A DNA stretch of 64,000 nucleotides, from assembly GCA_947499125.1 (NCBI GenBank), contig CANMMP010000001.1, positions 1,178,001 through 1,242,000 on the forward strand. Direction: 5' to 3'. Of this stretch, positions 17,733 to 26,803 are shown in pieces. The stretch comes from an uncultured Pontibacter sp. GTDB lineage: Bacteria > Bacteroidota > Bacteroidia > Cytophagales > Hymenobacteraceae. Both the position numbers and the translations under genes were made by a program. Under the pieces are notes generated by a model. That model did not search any database and was not told the DNA's origin. It was given only the letters and a program-made list of their open reading frames with translations. Positions within the stretch are counted from its first letter, which is position 1; each line of letters begins with the position of its first letter.

Positions 17733-19691
17733 TTAATTAGCAACGGCCTTTTTCAGCACGATCTGCTCGGCATGTTTCGCGATGATCTGGTTGTAGAATT
17801 CTTTCAGGTAAGGGTATTCTTCGGCATAAAAAACAGGCTTGTTGATATTAACCCTGCTCATTACCTGCAACACATTGCCATACTGCTGCACCATGTACAT
17901 AAACTTTCCGCCATTTTCAGGTAGCATCACGTTTACGCTTGCCGGCACTTCCTCCAGCACATAACCTTCCGGCAAAGTATACTTGGTAACAATCGTCTCA
18001 TCAATTGGGGTGGCAAAATCAACCGGGTAACGGCGGTTGGCTGCTTTAAAAGGATTCTCCTTTTCGCCGTGGCCAAGCAACGGGTTTAAGTATAGTAGTG
18101 TATTTGGCTGGCCATTGCCTGCTGAAGTTATAGTATAGTGCAGGTTAAGCGACTCGGCCGGGTTATGTTTGTTCTCAAAATTATGTTCCGATATTTTATA
18201 CTCCCCTATTTCCTGGCGCAGGTTATCGATCACTTCTTTTTCTCCATCCTCTTTTAGCTGCTGGCGTATGTTAAGGGCGTAATACCCTCCGGCCGTTTCT
18301 TTCACTTTGGCTGTTAAAGCGCCATCGCCCTGCAACACAATATCAGAAGAAGTATAAACAGCATTGGCCATTGGCTTTAAGGCAACCCAGCGCTGGTCGG
18401 TTTTCTTTATCAGGCGGCCTTCGCCGTTAAGGGCACGCATCGGCAGCGACCCGAAAGGCAATAATGGGTCGGTAGCATCCAGCAGAATTTCCTTGTTATC
18501 GGTTTTAACATGCGTAATCACATAGTTAAAAGTGTTAACGATAGGTGAATCTTTGGCTGGCCTGCCGTGGCTGCGTGTACTAACCAACACCGGTGCGGCA
18601 TCAAAGCCGGCCTCCAGTAACATGGCTGTCAGTAACAGGTTTACTTCAGCTGAGTTGCCGGTCTTTTTCTCAAAGCTTTTCTTAACCGACTCCTCTGTAT
18701 AATATCTATACTTGCCATCCCATTGCATATTGTTCTGCACGAAAGCGTAAATTGCTTCCAGCTGTTTTTGAGGCGTTTTATTGGCTGCCATTATAGTTGC
18801 CAATTGGTCTTTAAAATAGCCGCTGCGGTTTAGTTGCATGCCAAACTCGTCTTCGGCCAGTAGCTTGCTGGTTATACTTTCCCAACTGCCCGTCATGGTG
18901 CGAGGCTGCTCCCCCGGGTATTTAACCTGCTGTAGCTCAAACTCAATTTTAGCCTGGTAGTCGCTTAAGGTGGTTATATATCGTTCTTCGCGCAGGGCCG
19001 GCACATCTTTCATGCGCCAAACGTAAGCAGTACCTTCCAGTTCGGGCATGCCGGGGCCATATTTCGATTTTGTGGCCAGTTCGTGGTAGCCTTTCAGCAG
19101 GAATTTATAGTCGTAATATTCTGGTATCTGGGCCTGGTACTCGCTCCAAACGGTTGGTATACTTGTCTGAAATTCCCAGCCGCGCATGTTATATATAAAG
19201 TCGGAATAGATCGTATATTCTACATCTATAACCGAACCTACTTTAACGTTAGGCATGGTAAACTTTTTAGAGAACCAGTTTTCGTTGTGCTGTTCCTCAA
19301 AAACACCTTTCGTATCAAGCTTATCTTTCTGCACTTTCCCGTTTTCGAGGTTATAGGTATAACCTTTTATGCTGGCTACACGCTCTTTGCCCGGTGGGTT
19401 TATATAGAATGGTACTTCGATGTTAGCCCAGTTGTAACCAGACTTTTTAAGGATCTTGATGCGCATGTGGCGGGTAGTAACCACCTGTGCGCCGCTGGTA
19501 AAAATAAAGCGGGTAAAACCAAAATCTGACAGGACGACAGCTTCTGCTGCGGTGTCGAGAGGATACTGTTTCAGAGCTAATTCGGCTTCATCGATCTTTC
19601 CGAATTTTGCGGCCTGGGCGTGCACGTTGTTCTCAGTGCATAGCCATAGCGTTACCAAAACGGCAACTAAACTAAAAGCATTTGCTTTCAT
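17733..19691 (-). CDS. DUF3857 / transglutaminase-like protein lacking catalytic Cys and His
   Basis: A 652-residue exported protein with signal peptide (residues 1-25, ending NVHAQA). Layout matches the downstream paralogue: DUF3857 domain (about 50-270), transglutaminase-like helical core (about 290-400) and a C-terminal beta domain. At the catalytic sites it has GNSAEVN where a Cys is expected and FNYVITHV where a His is expected, so it is probably a non-enzymatic member; this pattern is familiar in one branch of the family. It is the promoter-proximal gene of the pair. Co-occurrence suggests the two form a complex or a binding protein plus active enzyme, which is an inference. Confidence 0.82.
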   Translation of the reverse strand: MKANAFSLVAVLVTLWLCTENNVHAQAAKFGKIDEAELALKQYPLDTAAEAVVLSDFGFTRFIFTSGAQVVTTRHMRIKILKKSGYNWANIEVPFYINPPGKERVASIKGYTYNLENGKVQKDKLDTKGVFEEQHNENWFSKKFTMPNVKVGSVIDVEYTIYSDFIYNMRGWEFQTSIPTVWSEYQAQIPEYYDYKFLLKGYHELATKSKYGPGMPELEGTAYVWRMKDVPALREERYITTLSDYQAKIEFELQQVKYPGEQPRTMTGSWESITSKLLAEDEFGMQLNRSGYFKDQLATIMAANKTPQKQLEAIYAFVQNNMQWDGKYRYYTEESVKKSFEKKTGNSAEVNLLLTAMLLEAGFDAAPVLVSTRSHGRPAKDSPIVNTFNYVITHVKTDNKEILLDATDPLLPFGSLPMRALNGEGRLIKKTDQRWVALKPMANAVYTSSDIVLQGDGALTAKVKETAGGYYALNIRQQLKEDGEKEVIDNLRQEIGEYKISEHNFENKHNPAESLNLHYTITSAGNGQPNTLLYLNPLLGHGEKENPFKAANRRYPVDFATPIDETIVTKYTLPEGYVLEEVPASVNVMLPENGGKFMYMVQQYGNVLQVMSRVNINKPVFYAEEYPYLKEFYNQIIAKHAEQIVLKKAVAN

Positions 19692-20143
19692 AGGTAAGAA
19701 ATAGGCTAAAAATTGAGTTTGCTTTCGCTGATGCTTAATATCTCAGCATCAGTTGATTTACATATACAAATTAAACCATATTTCTTAAATTTTAAAGTAT
19801 AACTTATGTTATAACTTAAAATAGATACAATTATATTGCTCCTAGTACGTTACAGAAGGTTTTATACTTATGACGTTTGGAACTGAAACTATAAGTATAA
19901 AACAGAAGAAAGGACGGTTATGAATGGAAGGCTCTGGGGTTATTTTGTAAGCACACAACTTTAAGCTATACTTTAAAAAAGTAAGCTAAGGCGGTGTTAT
20001 AGGTTTATAGGTGTGTTGTTAACAAGCGCTGCTTTTATGGAATTAGCAGGTATTGGCTACGTTAACTGAATTGAGTTGAAGTGAAAGAAAAAAGCAGAGC
20101 GGCAGCCAAGGGTGAGATAGGTGGACTGTCGCTCTGCGGAGTA
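19692..20143. other. Gene-free spacer with no recognised element
   Basis: This 452-base AT-rich spacer separates two convergent-direction blocks on the same strand. It has several copies of the words AAGTATA, TATACTT and AACTATA (for example 19855-19905) but none of the palindromic modules found in other spacers. I see no conserved RNA or open frame of note. Upstream promoter signals for the DUF3857 gene are likely within 19692-19850 but I could not assign them. Confidence 0.5.
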
Positions 20144-20512
20144 CTATAGGTAGGCAGTAAAATTCTTTTTGTCTTGCCAGAATTCACGACAAGCTTTTCG
20201 TTGCTCTTCCAGGAAGTCAGGCTTCTTTTTAAGTTCTCTCCAGTTGCCGTAACCTAAACGCTCGCATAACCTGAAGAAGTTATCGCCCTGGTTTTTAATG
20301 CCTTTTGTGCTTACTAAAGCGCTCAGCAATGGGCGGCCATTCGAATGCTCCTCTTCCGAAATTTCATCTATCACTTCGGTAAGGCGGCTTTTCTCGTAGC
20401 TGTTATCGAGGTTGAGGCCAAGCTCGGCTTCATAAATAAGGTTTTGGAAAGTCATTTGATTGGCTCTGCCGCGAGCCACCTGGATAAGTTTTTTACGTAC
20501 GCGTGTATTCAT
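20144..20512 (-). CDS. Conserved protein of unknown function
   Basis: A 122-residue protein when started at the Met at 20512 (MNTRVRKKLIQVARGR); an in-frame upstream Met at 20578 adds a cysteine-rich stretch that looks non-coding. The first part is basic and helical. The part EEEHSNGRPLLSALVSTKG followed by GDNFFRLCERLGY resembles a small domain seen in many unannotated bacterial proteins that often accompany defence or DNA-processing genes, though I cannot name a function. It stands alone, with the TIGR03915 gene 180 bases beyond its start. Confidence 0.6.
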   Translation of the reverse strand: MNTRVRKKLIQVARGRANQMTFQNLIYEAELGLNLDNSYEKSRLTEVIDEISEEEHSNGRPLLSALVSTKGIKNQGDNFFRLCERLGYGNWRELKKKPDFLEEQRKACREFWQDKKNFTAYL

Positions 20513-20758
20513 AAGTGCAAAAAAGTTAGCTAAGCGACATGCAGCAGTTATGGTATACTGCAAGCAATAGCAGGTCATCTGCCGCTTGTTATAAAATAAA
20601 TATATAGTAATGCTTACGTTTTGCGTACAGCGTATGTTACAGATAAGTGCAATTTTTTACCCCCTGCAAAACGTAAAACCCTGTACTATACAACTATAGT
20701 TTTGGTGTTATAATTCCGTTGGCAGGTTTGGCACCTCTTCGGGTACGATGTAATCTGC

Positions 20759-21535
20759 TTACTGAAGCAGGCGTGGCTGTTTTTCGGAAAGATATTTCCA
20801 GTAGCGTTTTGGGATGTGGCGCTGGTGCAACTTCGGGTTCTTGCGTTCCGGTATGTTCACGTTATCAAAGTACACTTGCCATAGTTTCTGGTAAGCGTCT
20901 TCGGCAGTAGTTTTTGCATGGGCCGGCAACTCTCCCCTGCCCTTGCGCGGGGCGGCATCAAAAGTTATAAAGCGGGTTGTGCTCAGATCGTAGTAAATAC
21001 CATACTGGCGGTTACTGTCATAAACAGCCCAGCGCTGGTCGGCGTAGCGTTTCGTGAAATGTGAAACTATAAGCGGCAGCACATTAAAGTCAGGTGAGAT
21101 GTGTGCATAATACAAGCCATCCGTAGTTTGCTGAAAACGCACAAATGCCTCCATGCGGTGTTTCTCGCGGTGCACTTGCTTGGCTGCCTGCTGCACCTGC
21201 AGCACACACGGTGCCGTATAGTTGCCCTCTATGTTTTCGTTGCTATCAAAAGCCAGTTTTATAAACTGGTAGATCACCATTTCAAAACCGGGCTGCTCCC
21301 ACAGGTAAGTATGGTAAAGTTGTTTAAGCGCTGTAGCTGAAAGGCGTTGCTGCAAACCTTTCCATACCCTGGCAGCTTTATCGTTATCGGTAACAACGGC
21401 TATAGTTTGCCCGAACAGTGCAGGCTGGGCAGTCTGCTCCGCTTCGATGTTGGTAGGCCATACTTTGCGTTCGTAGGCCTCGAACAGTAGCGTCAGCAAT
21501 CCTTCAAAAGTACCGTCGTAAGTATAAAGCTGCAT
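20759..21535 (-). CDS. TIGR03915-family predicted DNA repair/metabolism protein
   Basis: A 258-residue protein beginning MQLYTYDGTFEGLLTLLFEAY, the hallmark start of the TIGR03915 family. Later blocks HRMEAFVRFQQTTDGLYYAHISPDFNVLPLIVSHF and the C-terminal IPKRYWKYLSEK also fit. Family members are nearly always next to a radical-SAM protein of TIGR03916, which is present here two genes upstream on the same strand, and a joint role in DNA repair or base modification is proposed from that linkage. The reaction is unknown. A 67-residue gene lies between the two partners. Start and length fit. Confidence 0.85.
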   Translation of the reverse strand: MQLYTYDGTFEGLLTLLFEAYERKVWPTNIEAEQTAQPALFGQTIAVVTDNDKAARVWKGLQQRLSATALKQLYHTYLWEQPGFEMVIYQFIKLAFDSNENIEGNYTAPCVLQVQQAAKQVHREKHRMEAFVRFQQTTDGLYYAHISPDFNVLPLIVSHFTKRYADQRWAVYDSNRQYGIYYDLSTTRFITFDAAPRKGRGELPAHAKTTAEDAYQKLWQVYFDNVNIPERKNPKLHQRHIPKRYWKYLSEKQPRLLQ

Positions 21536-21557
21536 TTAAGGCTGGTAAGGTTACTGG

Positions 21558-21761
21558 TTACTGGTTGCTGCTACGGTTTTTGTCTTTTTTGCCTTCGCTT
21601 TGCAAACGCGACAGATTTTTCAGGTGAGGCACCAGCATGTTCAGTTTGCAGTAGCAGGATACGCGGGCAACTTTGTCATTCTTTCTCATCACTTTTACTT
21701 TTATAGTTTTAATGTTATCTGTTTCTGGCTCGTTCGCAGCTTTTTTATACTTGTGTGCCAT
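21558..21761 (-). CDS. Small basic protein between the repair-pair genes
   Basis: A 67-residue lysine-rich protein that I do not recognise. It has a KTIKVKVMRKNDKVARVSC stretch that may form beta strands, a Cys-Tyr-Cys in the centre and a basic C-terminus. It lies 22 bases from the TIGR03915 start and 15 bases from the TIGR03916 stop, so it is transcribed with them. Its tight placement supports a real gene and a link to the same process. Nucleic-acid contact is plausible from its charge only. Confidence 0.55.
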   Translation of the reverse strand: MAHKYKKAANEPETDNIKTIKVKVMRKNDKVARVSCYCKLNMLVPHLKNLSRLQSEGKKDKNRSSNQ

Positions 21762-21776
21762 AGCTGTATTTTTAGG

Positions 21777-23042
21777 TTAACCCACCTGCCGGAACAAGTC
21801 TAACTGTTGCGTTAGCAAAGGGCTGCGCACAGCGCCATCGCCAAACAGTATTTTGTTGCGGATGCGCTGCGAGTCGAAGTCGTATGGTTGCAGGCTTTTA
21901 TGGTTGCAGGTAATAAAATACTTGGCCCGCTTTAGCACCACGCCCATTTGTTTCAGGTGTTCATAGTTAAGGCTGGCAAACCTGCGCGCCGATACGATCT
22001 TTTTAGCCGACTTTACTCCAATGCCCGGCACACGCAGGATCATTTCATAATCAGCAGTATTCAGCTCTACCGGGAAAAAGTGGCGGTTGCGCAACGCCCA
22101 GCTCAGTTTCGGGTCAATGTCCAGGTCCAGGTTTGGGTTGTGCTCATCGAGTATCTCTTTTACATCAAAGCCATAAAAGCGCATCAGCCAGTCGGCCTGG
22201 TAAATGCGGTTCTCACGTATAATAGGCGGCTCCGAAATTATAGGCAGGCGGTTGTCAGTACTTATCGGCACATAACCCGAATAGTAAACCCGCTTTAAAC
22301 TATAGTTTTTGTATAGGTCGTTCGAGAGTTGTAGTATCTGCTGGTCGTTTTCGGACGAGGCACCAACTATAAGCTGCGTGCTCTGGCCGGCAGGGGCAAA
22401 ATCCTTCGCCGACTTAAACAGCTTCTTCTCTTCTTTGGCTTGCACCAACTGCTCTTTAATGTTATTCATCGGCAGCAGTATCTCGCTATAGTTCTTTTCA
22501 GGTGCTAAAGCGATCAAACTCTTTTCAGATGGCAGCTCAATGTTCACGCTCAGGCGGTCGGCATACAGGCCGGCTTCTTTTATCAGTTCTTCGCTGGCGC
22601 CCGGTATAGTTTTAAGGTGGATGTAGCCATTAAACTTATGTTCCTGGCGCAGCTTTTTAGCCACACGCACCAGTCGCTCCATGGTATAATCGGCATTAGA
22701 GAAAATACCTGAACTCAGGAACAGGCCCTCTATGTAATTGCGGCGGTAAAAATTGATGGTCAGGTCTACTACTTCCTGCACTGTAAAAGCCGCGCGTTTA
22801 ATGTCGTTGCTCTTGCGAGTAACACAGTAGGCACAATCAAAAATGCAATGGTTTGTAAGTAGTATCTTCAGCAGCGATACGCAGCGGCCATCTTCGGTAT
22901 AACTATGGCAAATGCCCATCCCTTCCGCGTTTCCCAACCCTTTGTTATGGTTCTTGCGCTTCCCCCCGCTCGATGAACAGGAAACATCGTATTTGGCAGC
23001 ATCTGCTAAAATACTTAGTTTTTCTATAACTCGCTCGTTCAT
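21777..23042 (-). CDS. Putative DNA modification/repair radical SAM protein (TIGR03916)
   Basis: A 421-residue radical-SAM enzyme with the iron-sulfur motif C66-x3-C70-x2-C73 (NHCIFDCAYC). Additional cysteines precede it (GICHSYTEDGRC). The C-terminal third has a helix-hairpin-helix motif (NTADYEMILRVPGIGVKSAKKI, about 345-367), which supports DNA binding. The family is defined by its partnership with TIGR03915, found downstream in the same operon. The expected chemistry is 5'-deoxyadenosyl radical formation acting on DNA, by analogy with spore photoproduct lyase; the substrate is not established. The first gene of the three-gene unit. Confidence 0.88.
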   Translation of the reverse strand: MNERVIEKLSILADAAKYDVSCSSSGGKRKNHNKGLGNAEGMGICHSYTEDGRCVSLLKILLTNHCIFDCAYCVTRKSNDIKRAAFTVQEVVDLTINFYRRNYIEGLFLSSGIFSNADYTMERLVRVAKKLRQEHKFNGYIHLKTIPGASEELIKEAGLYADRLSVNIELPSEKSLIALAPEKNYSEILLPMNNIKEQLVQAKEEKKLFKSAKDFAPAGQSTQLIVGASSENDQQILQLSNDLYKNYSLKRVYYSGYVPISTDNRLPIISEPPIIRENRIYQADWLMRFYGFDVKEILDEHNPNLDLDIDPKLSWALRNRHFFPVELNTADYEMILRVPGIGVKSAKKIVSARRFASLNYEHLKQMGVVLKRAKYFITCNHKSLQPYDFDSQRIRNKILFGDGAVRSPLLTQQLDLFRQVG

Positions 23043-23281
23043 GTAGCTTTACCTTTATCCGTTTCGGGTTAAAGATACTACAATATTTAGCAAATCAACT
23101 CTTTTTTTAGCAAAAATTTCCGTGAAACAAAGATTATCTCATCCATAAAACTAATATTATTAGCACAACATAGTTTAACAGCTCCTATATCTATTTTTAA
23201 GGTGTCAGCGTAATCGATGTACATTTAAAAAATCTTATCTTTAGATGGCTAAACTGCTTTTTTAGCTTCGCAACCTATAGT

Positions 23282-25174
23282 ATGCTTTACTTTCACCCTT
23301 TTGCCACACCTCTGCTCAGGCCTTTGTTTTTAGGCTTGCTGCTGCTATTTGCGGTGCAAGGGCAGGCACAGCAAAAGCCGAAGAAAACCCAACCGGATAC
23401 TATAACCACCCAGACAGATACCACCCGTTTTGACGAGCGTGTGATCAGTAACCTGAAAGAGTTTTCGGAGCGCAAAACTATAATGGGGAAGTTGCTGAGC
23501 TCGATTCTGGATTTTGATCAGCCGGATGATGAAGCCCTAAATCTGGATGCAGAACTGATAGAGCGCGAGTATGAGCGGCACAACTATAAGATCGTGCGCC
23601 GCATTCGTATTATTCCGCTTGATGCCTTCGGCTATAGTATACATGACACTACCCACCTGCCCGATACCTGGCTCGAAAAAGCAGGCAACTTTGCACACGC
23701 CCGCACCAAGCGCAACCTGATACGCAACAAACTCCTTTTCGAGAAGAACCAGGCGCTGGAGCCACTAGCCTTAACCGAGTCGGAACGATTGCTGCGCCAG
23801 ACAGACTATATTTTAGATGCCCGCATACTTGTTGATGAGCGCACCACTACCAATGATAGTATAGATGTAGTTATAGTTACTAAGGACATCTTTAGCCTGG
23901 GCGGATCAGGTTCGTTTACACCATCATCAGGAGCAGGCAGGCTAACAGTGCGGGAACTTAACTTCCTGGGCTTAGGTCACCAACCGGAAGTAACTTACCG
24001 CTTTAACCAAAAGGCACCCCGACCATGGGAATTTGCAGGCCGCTATAGTATAGAGAACATCGGGAAAACATACATCACAGGCAACCTGGCTTATATAAAC
24101 GAGAACTATTACCAGGAACGGAGCGCTTACCTTTTCAGGGATTTTTATGCTACCAACACACAGTATGCAGGCGCAGCAGGTATAGCCGACATCGAAGAAC
24201 GTATACTTTTACCGCCCACCGAAACCGATACCATACCGCAGTTCGGCAACCTGGCTTTTATTCGTACCGATGCCTGGTTTGGCCGTGCTTTTAAGTTTAA
24301 GTCGTATAACCTGGGCTACGAGCCGCGCGGACGTTTGATAACCGGTGTGCGCATGATCCACACCAAGTATACCACCACTCCTACCGAGAACTTCCAGACA
24401 AACCAGTTATACCTGGGCAGTATAGGTTACAGCACTCGAAAGTATTACAAAGACCGCTTCTTATTCGGTTTTGGCCGCACAGAAGATATACCTGTAGGCA
24501 GCATTGTTTCGGTAACCACAGGTTATGAGAACGGCGATATAAGCGACAGGCGCTATTGGGGAGCATCGGCGGCTTTTGCCCGCTACCGCGAGAGCTTTGG
24601 CTATCTGTATGGCGGTGTGTCGTGGGGCTCGTTTGTGAAGGACAGCAACTGGCAACAAGGCATGCTGCAACTACAGTCGTTATACATTACGCGGTTGTAT
24701 GAACGCGGCAACTGGAAACTCCGCCATTACCTGCAGTCGCGCGCCACGTTTGGTCTTAACCGAAATCCCGAAGATCTGCTATCTATAAACAAAAACGATG
24801 GTTTGCGTGGCTTCAACTCTTCGCTGCTGCGCGGTACCAAACGCGTAACGCTTAATTACGAAGCAAATTTATACACGCCCTTTTCTTTATTCGGATTTAA
24901 ACTGGCAACTATTGCCTTTGCCGATGTGGCCTGGCTATCGTCGGGAAACAAGGCAAACCCCTTTAACGAACGGCCATATACAGGCTATGGGCTTGGCCTA
25001 CGGTTCCGTAACGAGTACCTGTCTTTCAGCACAATACAGATATTATTCAGCTTTTACCCCCACCTGCCGGCCAACGAGGACCTGAGCGGCTTTAAAGTAT
25101 ACGAAGCCTCCCGGCCATACTATGACTTCACAGATTTCCGGTTTGAGCGACCGGGCGTAGCCGAATTCAGATAA
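23282..25174 (+). CDS. Outer-membrane barrel protein with POTRA-like N-terminus
   Basis: A 630-residue exported protein with a signal peptide (about 1-29, LLLLFAVQGQAQ). Residues about 95-205 have POTRA-like pattern (YKIVRRIRIIPLDAFGYSI then DYILDARILVDE... VVIVTKDIFSLG). The rest is beta-strand-rich and ends with a barrel-like region (YTGYGLGLRFRNEYLSFSTIQILFSF). This architecture is that of the BamA/TamA superfamily, but the sequence is divergent and the protein is shorter than BamA, so it is probably not the essential assembly factor. Function is not assigned. It is monocistronic and divergent from the radical-SAM gene. A Dps gene follows after 56 bases. Confidence 0.75.
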   Translation: MLYFHPFATPLLRPLFLGLLLLFAVQGQAQQKPKKTQPDTITTQTDTTRFDERVISNLKEFSERKTIMGKLLSSILDFDQPDDEALNLDAELIEREYERHNYKIVRRIRIIPLDAFGYSIHDTTHLPDTWLEKAGNFAHARTKRNLIRNKLLFEKNQALEPLALTESERLLRQTDYILDARILVDERTTTNDSIDVVIVTKDIFSLGGSGSFTPSSGAGRLTVRELNFLGLGHQPEVTYRFNQKAPRPWEFAGRYSIENIGKTYITGNLAYINENYYQERSAYLFRDFYATNTQYAGAAGIADIEERILLPPTETDTIPQFGNLAFIRTDAWFGRAFKFKSYNLGYEPRGRLITGVRMIHTKYTTTPTENFQTNQLYLGSIGYSTRKYYKDRFLFGFGRTEDIPVGSIVSVTTGYENGDISDRRYWGASAAFARYRESFGYLYGGVSWGSFVKDSNWQQGMLQLQSLYITRLYERGNWKLRHYLQSRATFGLNRNPEDLLSINKNDGLRGFNSSLLRGTKRVTLNYEANLYTPFSLFGFKLATIAFADVAWLSSGNKANPFNERPYTGYGLGLRFRNEYLSFSTIQILFSFYPHLPANEDLSGFKVYEASRPYYDFTDFRFERPGVAEFR

Positions 25175-25230
25175 ATCTTTTTTAGGTTGATTACGGTAAG
25201 TATAGGTAAGTATAAATTCAAACTATACCT

Positions 25231-25851
25231 ATGGAAAAACTTAGAGAAAAATCAGAATACGAAGGCAACCCGGTTGGCCTTTCAGATAAAACCGCAAAAG
25301 CTATAGCCCAGGAGCTTGACCGCCACCTGGCATCTTTCATCACCTTATATAACCAGTATCATAAACACCACTGGATGGTAGAAGGCCCGCAATTCCGGGA
25401 CCTGCACCTGTTTTTTGAGGAACATTATACCGAGATACACGAGCAATACGATGCTATTGCCGAGCGCCTGACAGTTATGGGTTATTGCCCTACCTGCCAT
25501 CCTAAAAAACAAATGGAGCTGGCTTATATTCAGCACGAAGAGGAAGGTGTTTTCAGGATAAGAGAAATGCTGGCAAAGGACATGGAAGACGAGAAAACCA
25601 TAGCCGTTGAACTGCGCAAAGGTATAAAACTGGCCTTACAGCACGAAGACTTTGCCACAAAGGCATTACTGGAGGGCATCCTGCTTAAAACAGAAGACAG
25701 ATGCCACCACATTGAGCACTTCCTGGGTGATGATGGTCTCTCAATTGGCTTGATCGCGAAACCTGATGACATTATGGATGGCGAAGATAAGCCAAGCCGC
25801 AGCTCAAATGGCAGTTCTAAAAAAGTACCTGCTAAGTCAAAGGCTAAGTAA
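25231..25851 (+). CDS. dps: Dps-family ferritin-like protein with CPTCH motif and basic tail
   Basis: A 206-residue Dps protein, longer than the usual 150-170. The ferroxidase residues are visible: His in YHKHHWMVEG (about 43-52) and the Asp/Glu set in HLFFEEHYTEIHEQYDAIAERL (about 59-80). It should oxidise Fe(II) with peroxide, store iron and protect DNA. Two oddities are CPTCH at residues 86-90, which has the form of a heme-c box but could be a metal site, and a Ser/Lys-rich C-terminal tail (KKVPAKSKAK) that could bind DNA. A second Dps without these extras is at 45058-45531. A terminator follows closely. Confidence 0.88.
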   Translation: MEKLREKSEYEGNPVGLSDKTAKAIAQELDRHLASFITLYNQYHKHHWMVEGPQFRDLHLFFEEHYTEIHEQYDAIAERLTVMGYCPTCHPKKQMELAYIQHEEEGVFRIREMLAKDMEDEKTIAVELRKGIKLALQHEDFATKALLEGILLKTEDRCHHIEHFLGDDGLSIGLIAKPDDIMDGEDKPSRSSNGSSKKVPAKSKAK

Positions 25852-25872
25852 AGAGCACATTATATGAGTAAG

Positions 25873-25903
25873 AAAGGCAGCTTGTTTTCAGGCTGCCTTT
25901 TTT
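25873..25903 (+). terminator. Terminator after the long Dps gene
   Basis: Stem AAAGGCAGC / GCTGCCTTT with an eleven-base loop followed by TTTTTTG, about 20 bases after the stop codon. Confidence 0.85.
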
Positions 25904-25929
25904 GTTTGGGTACTACTTCATATGGTCAG

Positions 25930-26600
25930 TTTTAACCCACCCCTGCCCCTCCGAGGAGGGGAATTTCTGCTATAGGGAAACTCCCCCCTTAAGGAGGGCA
26001 GGGAGGTGTTTTATAGTGTGCGAAATCCAACCACCCCTAACCCTTCCTTATCCAAGGCGGGGAATTTTCTGGTTCTGTTATAGTTGGCTTTATAGTTTTA
26101 TAGTTGGGGTATTAACACCCCTATAGTCCCCTCAAGGGGACAGTTTCTGCTACTGTTGTTTCATTAGTTATAGTTTTATAGTTACAGACCAAGAGTGGAC
26201 AGGTCGCGACCTGTCCCTACGGAAGTATAACCAGGAGAAAAGGTCGAAGCTTATTGGTTCAAACTATAGTTAAGCGGTCGCTATGAGAAATATATCAGTC
26301 TTTGGGTTGAGCGCCTTTGATTTGTTGCGGTGCCGCAGGCAATCCGAGGTACGAGGATAGCAAGAAAGCAGCAGCGCGATGCCCGAAGGCGAGGCCTCGC
26401 GGCCGTGAGCGCATAAAGCCAGCTATAAAACAATAGGTGAATAGAGCTCCCAGGATAAGTGGCAGCTATGAAAGTTTAGCTTGGTTGAAGAAAGTATAGA
26501 CTTCAACTATAGGACATATAAGATCCCTCGGCTAACGCTCGGGATGACACCAGAGAAATAGAGCACATAAGATCCTTCGGCTGCGCTCGGAATGACAAAA
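25930..26600. repeat. Composite repeat block, inverted copy at 59740-60360
   Basis: The spacer from 25.9 to 26.6 kb has no gene. In order it carries CCCCTCCGAGGAGGGGAA (25944-25964), a CCCTTAAGGAGGG block, CTATAGTCCCCTCAAGGGGA (26121-26140), GGACAGGTCGCGACCTGTCC (26197-26216), and a roughly 300-base unit (about 26230-26550) with the cores TTTGGGTTGAGCGCCTTTGA and CGAAGGCGAGGCCTCGCGGC, ending in CTAACGCTCGGGATGACA. The same modules in the same order occur on the opposite strand at 59740-60360. The CGAAGGCG...CTCGCGGCC core of about 115 bases (26299-26410) is nearly identical in both. Confidence 0.85.
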
Positions 26601-26758
26601 GCTAACCTAACGTCATACACCTACTCCAAAGACTTTATAGCACACAGCCAAATTGAAGAATCCTGCAAAACAATAATACTTAACCTGCTCATTATTATAC
26701 TATACCATTAATCTGTAAAAGACCGTTGTTGCAACTTTTAAAGCCCCTACCTTTTTGT

Positions 26759-26766
26759 TAGATTTG
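26759..26766 (+). promoter_or_regulatory. -7 element TAnnTTTG upstream of the S1-domain gene
   Basis: TAGATTTG matches the Bacteroidota -7 consensus 37 bases before the start codon. No good TTTG -33 box lies at the expected distance, so the assignment is moderate. Confidence 0.4.
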
Positions 26767-26803
26767 TTGAACGGCATCTTATACTATAAAAACGACAAAG
26801 CAC

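Noticed and set aside
25490..25505. CPTCH in the long Dps as proof of a heme c protein
   Set aside because: The protein has no export signal, so covalent heme attachment in the periplasm is unlikely.
25902..26126. Short open frame in the composite repeat block
   Set aside because: It is made of repeat modules and has no coding character.
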